64,000 bases of DNA from Rhodoblastus sp. (GTDB lineage: Bacteria; Pseudomonadota; Alphaproteobacteria; Rhizobiales; Beijerinckiaceae): the NCBI RefSeq assembly GCF_019449565.1, contig NZ_JAGRPM010000088.1, positions 1 to 64,000 on the forward strand, given 5' to 3'. The translations under genes were made by a program, and so were the position numbers. Positions 23,230-37,623 of this stretch are shown piece by piece (position 1 is the stretch's first letter; each line of letters opens with the position of its first letter). The notes beneath the pieces were generated by a model. The model saw only the letters and a program-made list of their open reading frames with translations. It searched no databases and was not told the origin of the DNA.

Positions 23230-23469
23230 TCAGAAACCATCCTTGGGGGCGGCCCAGGGATGGGAGCCGGGGACGAGCTTGGCCTTGATCCCCGCCTTTT
23301 CGAGGTCTGCTTCCGTCTTGTAAAAAGTGGCCTCGTGGATCAGCGCGCCGTTTTTGGAAAGAATCGCGACATAGCGCGCCGGAAGATCCACGTCGCAATG
23401 ATAGCCGCCGCCGGGTTCGTCCGTGCTGCGAAGATCGCCGTTCCAGTCGACAAAAAAGCCCGCGCTCAT
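23230..23469 (-). CDS. Small unknown protein downstream of nifV
   Basis: The 79-residue product is not recognised. It has a beta-rich start (GFFVDWNGDLRSTDEPGGGYHCDVDLPARYVAIL) and one Cys. It begins 30 bp after the nifV stop in the same direction, so it is probably expressed from the same NifA/sigma-54 promoter. Its compact size suggests an accessory domain. Confidence 0.6.
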   Translation of the reverse strand: MSAGFFVDWNGDLRSTDEPGGGYHCDVDLPARYVAILSKNGALIHEATFYKTEADLEKAGIKAKLVPGSHPWAAPKDGF

Positions 23470-23498
23470 TCTACGTCCTCAGATTGATTGGATTGATT

Positions 23499-24656
23499 TC
23501 AGAGCGAATCGTGAACTTCGCTTCGCGCCATTTCCTCATGCGCAAGCTGGCGCACGCGCGCGTCGGGCACCAGGGATTTGGTCAGCTTGGCAATGGTCTT
23601 GACCCGCGCCAGAACCGCCGCGCCGACGCCGCCGCCGATGTCGAGACCCGCCGCCGCGCAGATCGCGCGTATGGCGGCGATGCCGGAATGCTTGCCGATC
23701 ACCACCTTGTGGCGCCGCCCCAGCATGGCGGGATCGAGGCCTTGATAGGTTCGTACGTCGGAGAGCAGGCCCGCGACGTGAATACCCGATTCATGCGTGA
23801 AGATATCGGCGCCGACGATGGGCTTTGCACGCGGAATGGAATCGCGCGCCGCATGGGCGACCAAAGCCGCCAGAGGCACAAGTTGCGTGAGATCGACGCC
23901 GGTGCGGGCGTCGGCCGTGCGCGGCAGGGCGACGCAAACTTCCTCCAGTGGGGCGTTGCCGGCGCGCTCGCCCAGACCCAGCACGGTGACGCTGGCGTGG
24001 CTCGCGCCTGCGCGCATGGCCGCGAGCGTATTGGCGGTGGCGAGGCCGAGATCATTGTGGCCGTGGAACTCAACCGGCAGGTCGGTCACTTCGCGCAGCT
24101 GGCGGATATATTCATAGGTCGAGAACGGATCGAGCAAGCCGAGCGTGTCCGCGAAGCGGAAGCGGAAGACGCCGAGCCGCGCCGCCGCCCCGGCGATCAG
24201 GGCCACATCGCGCAGATCGGAGCGCGAGGAATCCTCGCCGCCCAGCGCGACTTCAAGCCCTTTTTCGCGCGCATAGCCGATGACGCGCGTCACGCGCTCG
24301 GCGACCTCGTGAGGTTCGCTTTTCAGCTTGACGCGCATTTGCAGGCGCGACATTGGCGCGGAAATATTCACGACCTTCACGCCCGCGCGCAAGGCTGCGT
24401 CCACATCCGCCTCGTTCAGGCGGCACCAGGCCGTGACGCGCGGTCCGCGAACGGCGCTGGCGATGGCGGCGATGGCCTCGACTTCCTCATCGCCCATGGC
24501 TGGCGTGCCGGCCTCGATTTCATCGACGCCCGCCGCCGCCAGCTCGCGCGCGATGGCCAGCTTTTCCGCAAGCGAGAAGACCACGCCGGGCGCTTGTTCG
24601 CCGTCGCGAAGCGTCGTGTCGTTGATCTGGATGCGGTTGGAGGCGACGCCGGTCAT
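23499..24656 (-). CDS. nifV: NifV, homocitrate synthase
   Basis: NifV condenses acetyl-CoA and 2-oxoglutarate to homocitrate, the organic ligand of FeMo-co. The 385-residue TIM-barrel product has INDTTLRDGEQAPGV at the N terminus, the metal-binding HGHNDLGLA motif and THESGIHVAGLL. I chose ATG 24656, which lies nine bases past the nifS stop; an open frame extends upstream only into nifS. Location in a NifA-controlled operon with nifS supports NifV over an isopropylmalate or lysine-pathway enzyme. Confidence 0.95.
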   Translation of the reverse strand: MTGVASNRIQINDTTLRDGEQAPGVVFSLAEKLAIARELAAAGVDEIEAGTPAMGDEEVEAIAAIASAVRGPRVTAWCRLNEADVDAALRAGVKVVNISAPMSRLQMRVKLKSEPHEVAERVTRVIGYAREKGLEVALGGEDSSRSDLRDVALIAGAAARLGVFRFRFADTLGLLDPFSTYEYIRQLREVTDLPVEFHGHNDLGLATANTLAAMRAGASHASVTVLGLGERAGNAPLEEVCVALPRTADARTGVDLTQLVPLAALVAHAARDSIPRAKPIVGADIFTHESGIHVAGLLSDVRTYQGLDPAMLGRRHKVVIGKHSGIAAIRAICAAAGLDIGGGVGAAVLARVKTIAKLTKSLVPDARVRQLAHEEMARSEVHDSL

Positions 24657-24664
24657 TTTGGGCC

Positions 24665-25849
24665 TCACGCGACTTGCGAGGGGCGGACTTCCGCCCATAA
24701 TGGCGATTTTTCCCGCGTGGCGGCGACGATCTCCGGCAGCGTTGCGAGGACCCGGGAAATGTCGTCTTCCGTGCTTTCGCGCGACAGCGAGAAGCGGATG
24801 GCCCCTTGCAGCGCATAGGCGGGGATGTTCAGCGCGCGCAGCACATGGCTCGGCTCCATGGAGCCGGAAGCGCAGGCCGAGCCCGAGGAGGCGGCGACGC
24901 CCGCGCGGTCGAGCTTGTGCAGCACGGCCTCGCCATCGGCGTAATCGAAGGAAATATTGCAAGTGTTGGGCAGGCGGTTGTCGCCGCCGCCATTGATCCG
25001 CGCCAGCGGGATCGCCGCCAGCAGGCCGCTTTCCAGCCGGTCGCGCAAGGCTTTTATGCGCGCATGATCGGCTGCGAGATTTTGGCGGGCGATGTCCGCG
25101 GCGAGGCCGAGGCCGACAATGCCGGGCACATTTTCCGTGCCCGCGCGGCGGCCGCGCTCCTGCTTGCCGCCGCGAAACAGCGGGCTGAGCTTCACGCCCT
25201 TTTTAACATAAAGCGCGCCAACGCCCTTGGGGCCGTGAATCTTGTGGCCCGATAACGACAGCAGGTCGATGGCGGCGCCCTTCAGCGCCATGTCGATCTT
25301 GCCAAACGCCTGTACCGCGTCGGTGTGGAACAGGGCGCCCACGGCCTTGGCCTCGGCGGCCAGATCCGTGACCGGGAAAATCTTGCCTGTCTCGTTATTG
25401 GCCCACATGATCGAGACCAGCGCGGTCTTGTCCGACAAAGCGGCGCGATAGGCGTCGAGGTCGAGATCGCCATTGGCGTCCACGCCAATATAATGGATTT
25501 TGGCGCGTCCGGTCCGCTCCAGAGTCTGGCAGACGTTCAGCACGGCGGGGTGCTCGACCGCGCTGGTGACGATCTCGTTGCGCTCGGGCGAGGCCTCGAG
25601 CGCGGAGAAGATCGCGGTCGTGTCGGATTCCGTACCGCCCGAGGTGAAAACCACCTCATGGTCGAATTCCGCGCCGAGCAGGGCCTGGACCTGCTTGCGC
25701 GCCTCTTTCAGCGCGGGGGCGACGGCCGCGCCGTAATCATGGGTCGAGGAGGCGTTGCCGAACGACTCGGTGAAAAACGGCAGCATGGCCTGAACGACCT
25801 GGCGGTCGACCCGCGTGGTGGCGTTGTTGTCGAGATAGACCACAGCCAT
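24665..25849 (-). CDS. nifS: NifS, cysteine desulfurase
   Basis: NifS removes sulfur from cysteine to form a protein persulfide for cluster assembly. The 394-residue PLP enzyme shows YLDNNATTRVD at the start, the THDYG and EHPAVLN motifs, the PLP Lys in SGHKIHGPKG near residue 202 and the catalytic Cys in SSGSACASG near residue 325. The short active-site loop is of the group I NifS/IscS type. It lies between iscA and nifV in one minus-strand operon. Partners in this window could be Nfu, SufE and the A-type carriers. Confidence 0.96.
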   Translation of the reverse strand: MAVVYLDNNATTRVDRQVVQAMLPFFTESFGNASSTHDYGAAVAPALKEARKQVQALLGAEFDHEVVFTSGGTESDTTAIFSALEASPERNEIVTSAVEHPAVLNVCQTLERTGRAKIHYIGVDANGDLDLDAYRAALSDKTALVSIMWANNETGKIFPVTDLAAEAKAVGALFHTDAVQAFGKIDMALKGAAIDLLSLSGHKIHGPKGVGALYVKKGVKLSPLFRGGKQERGRRAGTENVPGIVGLGLAADIARQNLAADHARIKALRDRLESGLLAAIPLARINGGGDNRLPNTCNISFDYADGEAVLHKLDRAGVAASSGSACASGSMEPSHVLRALNIPAYALQGAIRFSLSRESTEDDISRVLATLPEIVAATREKSPLWAEVRPSQVA

Positions 25850-25867
25850 GCCCGGCGCTCCCGAAAA

Positions 25868-26188
25868 TCAGGCGAAGGATTTGCCGCAGCCGCACTGCGT
25901 GGTGGCGTTGGGATTTTCGAAGACGAAGCCCGACTTTTCGAGCGAGCTGACGAAATCGACCCTCATGCCCTTCACGAAGCCGAGCGAAAGTTCGTCGATA
26001 AAGAATTTCACGCCATCGGCCTCGACGACATTGTCGCCGTCGCGCGTCGCGCTTTCGAGATCCATCTTATAGGTGAAGCCCGAGCAGCCGCCGGCTTCGA
26101 CCAATATCCGCAAGCCGTCTGCGGGGGTCGTGGCGGTTTCGAGAATGGTGCGCGCCGCGGAAACGGCGTCGGGCGTCAGAGTGATCAT
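25868..26188 (-). CDS. IscA-type Fe-S carrier upstream of nifS
   Basis: The 106-residue product has the canonical three cysteines: GGCSG near residue 35 and QCGCGKSF at the end. ATG 26188 is chosen because GGAG lies six bases upstream; upstream residues of the longer frame do not fit the family. It is the first gene of the operon behind a textbook NifA/sigma-54 promoter. It is similar to, but distinct from, the protein at 5683, giving two nif-controlled A-type carriers plus the odd one at 13001. Confidence 0.93.
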   Translation of the reverse strand: MITLTPDAVSAARTILETATTPADGLRILVEAGGCSGFTYKMDLESATRDGDNVVEADGVKFFIDELSLGFVKGMRVDFVSSLEKSGFVFENPNATTQCGCGKSFA

Positions 26189-26219
26189 GACAAGCTCCGG
26201 ATGCTTTTCGCATTGCGGG

Positions 26220-26290
26220 AGCAACGAATGTGCCAGCAGGAAAAGGCCCGGAAACTGGGGCTGGCTTGAACAAATGTCAGCTTTGCGACA
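26220..26290 (-). promoter_or_regulatory. NifA site and sigma-54 promoter of iscA-nifS-nifV
   Basis: On the minus strand TGGCACATTCGTTGCT (26235 down to 26220) is a near-perfect -24/-12 element. TGT-N10-ACA lies at 26275-26290, about 55 bp upstream, just past the stop codon of the preceding regulator gene. The iscA start is about 30 bp downstream. Confidence 0.9.
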
Positions 26291-26302
26291 GGCGCGCCGC
26301 GT

Positions 26303-27196
26303 CTATTTTGCGCCGTTGAAATGGACTGCGCCGAGGCCGGAAAGATCGTAGCCGCCAAATGATCTGGCTTTTTCAGCGAATCGTTCCGTGGCGCAGATCG
26401 CAAGTAGTTTCTGGAAGGGCGGATCGAAAAAGGCCTTGCGCCAGACGAGCAGATCGAACCGTTCTTCGATCAGCGGAACGAAATCCAGCCTGAACCGGCG
26501 CGCGGCGGCTTCGAGCCCGAGTCCGACATCGGCGCGGCCCTCGGCAAGCGCGGCGGCGAGATCGAATTCTGAACGCTCGACGCTGTCCAGTATGTGAAGA
26601 TCGGAACGGGTCATGCTTTCGGCGGCGAGCAGGCGGTCGAGCACCAGTTCGCTGCCGGCGCGCGATTGCCGGGCCTGAAAGCGCAGGCCTCGCGCGCCGC
26701 GCAGATCTTGGGGCTGTTTCAACAGGCCGGGGCGCAGGATCAGGCCGCGCCGCCGTTTGGCCCATTCGATCAGAACCCACGGCTTTTGTCCGAATCGCGC
26801 CGCGACCGCTCGGGCGTTCCAGCCGCCGTCTTCCGGAATATGCAGCCCGGCGAAAGCGCACTCGCCCTTTTCGGCGCGGGCGAGCCCGTCGAGCGCGCCG
26901 TCGAAAAAGCCCGCTATGCCCGATTGCGATTCCCGCAGAGCCCAGTCCAGCAGCGGATCGTGCCCGCCGGCGGCGATAAGCGGAAGCTCTGCCGCGCCTT
27001 CCGCGGCGGGCGCGGTTTCCGTCGAGGCCGCGCCATCTGGCGTTCCGAGCCAGCTTTCGATCTCGGCGCGCGGAAAGAGCAGCTTGCCGGTGATCTTGCG
27101 CACGGGGAGTGCGCCCTCGGCGACCATGTCGTAGATCTTGCGCTGCTTGACGCGCAGAAGAGCCGCGACTTCGGCGGTTGTGTAAAATTCTGCCAT
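26303..27196 (-). CDS. Excisionase-type HTH regulator with molybdate-binding-like domain
   Basis: The 297-residue product starts with a MerR/excisionase-like helix-turn-helix (YTTAEVAALLRVKQRKIYDMVAEG, then RAEIESWLG) and continues into a periplasmic-binding-protein-like domain (about 75-290, with GIAGFFDGALDGLARAEKGE and EGRADVGLGLEAAARRF). Proteins of this build form COG1910, linked to molybdate or tungstate. A cytoplasmic one-component regulator is likely, as no signal peptide is present. Its place right before the nifS promoter hints at metal-dependent nif or transport control (inference). It ends 13 bp from the NifA site. Confidence 0.75.
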   Translation of the reverse strand: MAEFYTTAEVAALLRVKQRKIYDMVAEGALPVRKITGKLLFPRAEIESWLGTPDGAASTETAPAAEGAAELPLIAAGGHDPLLDWALRESQSGIAGFFDGALDGLARAEKGECAFAGLHIPEDGGWNARAVAARFGQKPWVLIEWAKRRRGLILRPGLLKQPQDLRGARGLRFQARQSRAGSELVLDRLLAAESMTRSDLHILDSVERSEFDLAAALAEGRADVGLGLEAAARRFRLDFVPLIEERFDLLVWRKAFFDPPFQKLLAICATERFAEKARSFGGYDLSGLGAVHFNGAK

Positions 27197-27269
27197 TTTT
27201 CCGATCTGTGTCTAGCTGACGGAAAAAATGACATAAAATGCATAAAAAGACAGAAAAAAGCGCAAGCCA

Positions 27270-27300
27270 AACAAAAAGAGACCGGCGCGCGGGCGCCGGC
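27270..27300 (-). terminator. Rho-independent terminator of gltBD
   Basis: CCGGCGC (27282-27288) pairs with GCGCCGG (27293-27299) around a four-base loop. On the minus strand a T-rich run follows (complement of ACAAAAAGA, 27271-27279). It lies just downstream of the gltD stop. Confidence 0.8.
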
Positions 27301-27327
27301 CTCGGTGTCAGGAATGGACTGTTGCGC

Positions 27328-28746
<1,419 letters not shown>

Positions 28747-28760
28747 TTCGTTCCCCTAAC

Positions 28761-33533
<4,773 letters not shown>

Positions 33534-33974
33534 GCCCGTCCATCCTGCCCAATCATGGCGACGCGCCGATGGCGACGGTCACCTGTTGTTCTCGACTGTC
33601 CCACCCTTCAGACCCCGCCGCTTTCACGCGACCGTCGCCTCAGGCGGACGGCGCGACAAGCCGGCTGGAATGTGAGGGCAATAAATGGTCAGCAAGGCTG
33701 TCCTATTTATTAGGGCGGGACATTGCCAGATTAGCACTTGCCACACAAGACGTCATGGGTTCGCAGGGGGCGTCGAAGGCAAAAGTTTTTTCACTTTCTC
33801 GAATTAGGCGCCGTAATTTCAGCCGCACTGAATGGTTTGAAGGCAAAAAGCTGCTTTGCGCGCCGAATTGTTCATGTCCAGATTTTCGGCCTGTCGGCTT
33901 TGTGGCATAAATGGCGGCAATCGGATTCGGAAAAACGCTCGGAAAATTGATCGGAGAATTTCTTGGAGACTTTT
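33534..33974. other. Divergent intergenic region upstream of gltB
   Basis: About 440 bp lie between the divergent gltB and a secreted-protein gene. Open frames here are short and lack family similarity. The part from 33770 to 33860 is AT-richer. No sigma-54 or NifA element was found. It should contain the gltB promoter, which I cannot place with confidence. Confidence 0.35.
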
Positions 33975-34607
33975 ATGGCGCGGGCGCCGCTCGGGTGCTT
34001 GAAACGCTGGGCGCCAGCATTATTAGCGGGGGCGTTTCTGTGGGTCGGCGGACCGGCGCGCGCGCAATTTTTCCCCTTTGGCGGTCAATCGGAAGCGCCG
34101 CGTCCGCAGGCCGCGCCTCCGCATCTGTCGCCAGGCCAGGTTCGCGCCGTGCTCGCCCGCGAGGGGGCGCGCCTGGTCGGAGCGCCCCGCCTTCGTGGTC
34201 CCGACATTATCGCCATCGGCCGTGACGACGAGGGCGCCCGCAAGCGATTCACGCTCGATGCGATCAGCGGCGAGGTTCTCGACATCACCGTGCTCGCCCG
34301 CCGCGAGGATCGTCCGGCGCGGTCGCCGGGCTCCGATCTGTCCGAGCCCGGCGTGCCGCTTCCGCCGCCCGACCATGCGTCCCCCGGGGGGCCGAATGCG
34401 CCGACGGGCCTTGGCGAGCCTGTCGCTCCAGCGACTCCCGCCGCTCCGCCGCAGCCCTCTGGCGCCAGAGCCGTCTCCGCCGCTCCGGCCGCTCCCGCGC
34501 AGCCCGGCGCCGCGCCGCGCCCGGTGAATCCCGCCGATTCCGCGCTGAGCCCGATCAAGCCGCTGCGTCCCGCGGGCGCGCCAAAGGTCGAGCCGTTGCC
34601 GCAATAG
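33975..34607 (+). CDS. Secreted Pro/Ala-rich protein
   Basis: The 210-residue product starts with a signal peptide (basic start, then WAPALLAGAFLWVGGPARA, cleavage before QFFPF). A folded part of about 70 residues follows (SPGQVRAVLAREGARLVGAPRLRGPDIIAIGRDDEG), which resembles PepSY-like modules by eye, and then a low-complexity Pro/Ala-rich tail (about 120-210). I chose ATG 33975 because GGAG at 33965-33968 is well placed; a TTG lies four codons upstream. The function is unknown; it is probably periplasmic. Confidence 0.7.
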   Translation: MARAPLGCLKRWAPALLAGAFLWVGGPARAQFFPFGGQSEAPRPQAAPPHLSPGQVRAVLAREGARLVGAPRLRGPDIIAIGRDDEGARKRFTLDAISGEVLDITVLARREDRPARSPGSDLSEPGVPLPPPDHASPGGPNAPTGLGEPVAPATPAAPPQPSGARAVSAAPAAPAQPGAAPRPVNPADSALSPIKPLRPAGAPKVEPLPQ

Positions 34608-34629
34608 CCGGTCGCGTTTCAGCAAAAAA

Positions 34630-34657
34630 ACGGGCGCTCAGAGCGCCCGTTTCCTTT
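34630..34657. terminator. Bidirectional terminator
   Basis: ACGGGCGCT (34630-34638) pairs with AGCGCCCGT (34642-34650). T-rich sequence follows on the plus strand and an A-run precedes it (34624-34630), so it can stop both the secreted-protein gene and the convergent hsp20 gene. Confidence 0.85.
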
Positions 34658-34680
34658 TCTGGGTCAGCCTTATCGCCGGA

Positions 34681-35169
34681 TCAAGCCGCCTTGGGCGCTT
34701 CCTTGGGGGCATCCTTGGGCGCCTCGACCGTGGCAGGGGCGCCGTGACCGATCGGAATCGTGCGCGGACGCTGCGTTTCCGGGATCTCGCGGACCAGGTC
34801 TACATGAAGCAGGCCGTTTTCGAGACGGGCCCCCGTCACCTGCACGTGGTCGGCAAGCTGGAAGCGGCGCTCGAAAGCCCGTGCGGCGATGCCCTGATAA
34901 AGGACCTCGCTGGACTCGCCCTCCTTGCGCGCTTCTTTCGCGCCTTTGATCGTCAGGGCGTTCTGGCGCGACTCGATCGACAGATCGCCTTCGCCAAAGC
35001 CCGCCACCGCCAAGGTCAGGCGATAGGCGTTTTCGCCGGTTCGCTCGATATTATAGGGCGGATAGGACGTGGCCGCGCTTTCGGGCGCGCCGGCCTGATC
35101 GAGCAGCGAAAACAGACGGTCGAAACCGATGGTCGACCGGTAGAGGGGGGAGAGATCAAATTGACGCAT
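34681..35169 (-). CDS. Small heat-shock protein Hsp20
   Basis: The 162-residue product is an IbpA-like alpha-crystallin chaperone. The N terminus MRQFDLSPLYRSTIGFDRLF, the core PPYNIERTGENAYRLTLAVAGF, and the late GLLHVDLVREIPE segment match the family. A Lys/Ala/Pro tail is added at the C terminus (PKDAPKEAPKAA). It holds unfolded proteins during heat stress. ATG 35169 was chosen because AGGAGGA lies 6-12 bases upstream and is part of a candidate RNA thermometer. A longer open frame upstream is probably not translated. Confidence 0.93.
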   Translation of the reverse strand: MRQFDLSPLYRSTIGFDRLFSLLDQAGAPESAATSYPPYNIERTGENAYRLTLAVAGFGEGDLSIESRQNALTIKGAKEARKEGESSEVLYQGIAARAFERRFQLADHVQVTGARLENGLLHVDLVREIPETQRPRTIPIGHGAPATVEAPKDAPKEAPKAA

Positions 35170-35175
35170 TGCACA

Positions 35176-35192
35176 TCCTCCTGTTGAAGCGA
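35176..35192 (-). promoter_or_regulatory. ROSE-like RNA thermometer hairpin
   Basis: In the transcript UCGCUUC pairs with GGAGGA of the ribosome-binding site through six pairs (U-A, C-G, C-G, U-A, U-G, C-G) with one bulged G and the loop AACA. The UYGCU box and the bulged G opposite the Shine-Dalgarno sequence are typical of the ROSE element found before alphaproteobacterial hsp20 genes. The GC-rich leader of over 100 bases upstream could form the other ROSE stems. Confidence 0.65.
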
Positions 35193-35366
35193 CATGCGGC
35201 CGGTCCGGTCCAGATGGGCGCCGGAGCCGCGCCGTGTGAGCGCGCCCGTCATCGGCCCGCGCTGACCACGAGATTGGAAGCGCCCCGCGCTTTTTCAAGA
35301 GCGCGCGGCGCGGTTTCGCTGGCGGCCTATTTATGCGAATCTGTCCGCCCCGCGCAGGAAGTTTCC

Positions 35367-36353
35367 ATGGAACTCTATGATACGCCCGCCAACCGATGTC
35401 CGCCCGGCGCCAATATCGTCGGCTTGCGCGCCAGCGACGGCGCGCAGCTGCGCGCGGCCTATTGGCGGCCCGAGGGAATTCCGCGCGGCTCCGTGGCCGT
35501 AATTCAGGGGCGGGCGGAATTCATCGAGAAATATTTCGAGACCATCGGCGAACTGCTGGAGCGCGGCTTCGTCGTCGCGACCTTCGACTGGCGCGGCCAA
35601 GGCCTGTCGCAACGGTTTCTGCGCAATCGCGCCAAGGGTCATCTGCGCCGCTCGACCGATTATCGGCTCGATCTCGAAGCCTTCATCCGTCAGCTTCTCG
35701 CGCCCGACTGTCCCAAACCCTGGTTCGCCCTGGCCCATTCCATGGGCGCGGCGGCTGTGCTGGACCATTCCGCCGCCTGCGACGCAGAGGAGCCCTTTGC
35801 GCGGATCGTCGGCACCGCGCCGATGGTCGATCTTCACGGCTTTCCAGGCTCGCACATGGCGCGCCGCCTCGCGGCGGGTTTCCGCAACATGGGCCTCGCG
35901 CGGCTGTTCGTTCCTGGCGGGGGGCCGCGCACCTTGATGGAAAAACCCTTCGCCAATAATGTCCTGACCGGGGATCAGCGCCGCTTTGTCCGCGCGGCAC
36001 AAACCATCCAGGCGACGCCGGCTCTCGGTATTGGCGATCCGACGGTCGGCTGGGCCCATGCCGCCTATCGCCTGATGGATCGGTTGACCGCGGATGGCTA
36101 TGCGGAGCGCATTCGCACGCCGACGCTTCTGTTCGCGGCGGGCGACGAGCGCCTTGTTTCGACGCCGGCCATCGAGCGTTTCGCGCGGCGGCTCAAAACG
36201 GCGACCTGCGTGGTGCTGCCGGAAGCGCGTCACGAAATCCTGATGGAGCGCGCGGAAATCCGCGCCAAGTTCTGGGCGGCCTTCGACGCCTTCGCGCCCG
36301 GCGAGCGCTTTCTGCACGAGGCTGCGGAAAAGATCTCACAGAGCGGCGCTTAG
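35367..36353 (+). CDS. Alpha/beta hydrolase, lysophospholipase L2-like
   Basis: The 328-residue product has the serine-hydrolase fold of PldB/monoglyceride-lipase-type enzymes: GRAEFIEKYFETIGELLERGF, FDWRGQGLSQR, the nucleophile elbow AHSMGAAAVL and a late ARHEILME with the catalytic His. The Asp is probably in AAGDERLVS. It likely hydrolyses lysophospholipids or monoacylglycerols. AGGAAG at 35356-35361 decides ATG 35367. Its 3' end overlaps the convergent phosphatase gene by 18 bp. Confidence 0.88.
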   Translation: MELYDTPANRCPPGANIVGLRASDGAQLRAAYWRPEGIPRGSVAVIQGRAEFIEKYFETIGELLERGFVVATFDWRGQGLSQRFLRNRAKGHLRRSTDYRLDLEAFIRQLLAPDCPKPWFALAHSMGAAAVLDHSAACDAEEPFARIVGTAPMVDLHGFPGSHMARRLAAGFRNMGLARLFVPGGGPRTLMEKPFANNVLTGDQRRFVRAAQTIQATPALGIGDPTVGWAHAAYRLMDRLTADGYAERIRTPTLLFAAGDERLVSTPAIERFARRLKTATCVVLPEARHEILMERAEIRAKFWAAFDAFAPGERFLHEAAEKISQSGA

Positions 36354-37139
36354 CGCCTCGATCGCCTGTTCGTGGACGCGCTTGTCGCCCGCCGCGACAA
36401 TGGCGCCGCCCCTGGACGGGTCGCCGCCGTCCCAGGTCGTTACGATCCCGCCCGCGCCGCGCACGATGGGAATCAGGGCGACAATGTCATAGGCGTTCAG
36501 CCCGGCCTCGACCACGAGATCGACATGGCCGGCGGCGAGCATGCAATAGGCGTAGCAATCGCCGCCATATCGCGCCAGCCGGGTCTTCGCTTCCAGCGCG
36601 TCATAATGGGGGCGCAGAGGCTCCGGGATCAGCTTGGGCGAGGTGGTCATGAGCGTGGCGCGATCCAGCCCCGAGCAGGGGCGCGTCAGCAACCGCCGCG
36701 AGGCCGTCTCGCCATTGGCGCCACGGCCGGCCCAATGCGCGGCCTCGCCGTCGCCGAAAAATTTTTCCCGGGTGAAGGGCTGGTGCATCAGACCGTAGCA
36801 GGGCGCGCCCTTGTGCAGCAGGCCGATCAGGGTGCCCCACAGCGGCAGTCCGGCGATGAAGCTCTTGGTGCCGTCGATGGGATCGAGCACCCAGACATAT
36901 TCCGAATCCTGCCTTTCAGCGCCGAATTCCTCCCCGATCACGCCATGATGGGGAAAGGCCTCGCCGATCAGCCGGCGCATGGCGGCCTCCGCCGCGCGGT
37001 CGGCCTCGGTCACGGGGTCGAAGACGCCGCCGCCGGACTTGTCCTCCATCGCGAAAGCGGCGCGGAAGAAGGGCATGATCGCTTCGCCCGATATCTTGGC
37101 AAGCCGCTCCACAAAGGGAACGAAATCCACCGCCGTCAT
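36336..37139 (-). CDS. hisN: Inositol-monophosphatase-family phosphatase, HisN-like
   Basis: The 267-residue product has the metal-binding motifs of the family: FDPVTEADRAAE, GEEFGAE, WVLDPIDGTKSFIAG and ARYGGDCYAYCMLAAGHVDLVVE. In alphaproteobacteria this subgroup commonly serves as histidinol-phosphate phosphatase, though inositol or other sugar phosphates are possible substrates. ATG 37139 has GGAGG about eight bases upstream; an in-frame ATG 11 codons earlier is less well placed. Confidence 0.85.
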   Translation of the reverse strand: MTAVDFVPFVERLAKISGEAIMPFFRAAFAMEDKSGGGVFDPVTEADRAAEAAMRRLIGEAFPHHGVIGEEFGAERQDSEYVWVLDPIDGTKSFIAGLPLWGTLIGLLHKGAPCYGLMHQPFTREKFFGDGEAAHWAGRGANGETASRRLLTRPCSGLDRATLMTTSPKLIPEPLRPHYDALEAKTRLARYGGDCYAYCMLAAGHVDLVVEAGLNAYDIVALIPIVRGAGGIVTTWDGGDPSRGGAIVAAGDKRVHEQAIEALSAAL

Positions 37140-37623
37140 TGCGCCGCCCTCCAGCTGATTCGTTTGAGACATGCCACGAACCGGGCATGAAGGCCAGAGC
37201 GGCGAGTCGGGACCAAAAATGCCCTGCGGCAGCGGCGTTTTTATCCGACCAAAGTAGGTTAAGCATTGCAGTGCGAGAGAGGCGCCCGGATTGGCGCTTC
37301 GATAAAATATTAAATTAAAACATAATGTTATGCGCTCTGTGCCTTCTTTGCCTTGGCTGGGAACGCCCGGCTCCACGCCCGAATGCGGGGATAAAGGCCC
37401 AAAACAGCCTTGCTTTTTGTGCGGCGCGGCGCCATCATTCCTTATCGCGGCGCGTTCCGCCGTCGAGGCCCAATTTTTGGGCGTTTCCTCCCTTGACTTG
37501 GGCCGCTGACAAATCGTTGGCGGTCTTTTTTTGGGCCCGATTCCTTTTTGGGCTCCTTTTTTGCTCAAGTCCTCCCGGCCCGGTTCGAGGCCGGCCGAGA
37601 ACGCCGTTTTCTCTGGATTGTCC
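37140..37623. other. Gene-free stretch of about 480 bp
   Basis: No supported gene is present. The part at 37290-37340 is AT-rich (ATAAAATATTAAATTAAAAC) and could hold the promoter of the phosphatase gene. The part at 37490-37570 has several T-tracts (TTTTTTTGGGCCC, CTTTTTTGCTC) that may act in transcription termination of the gene to the right, although no clean hairpin was found. Confidence 0.35.
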
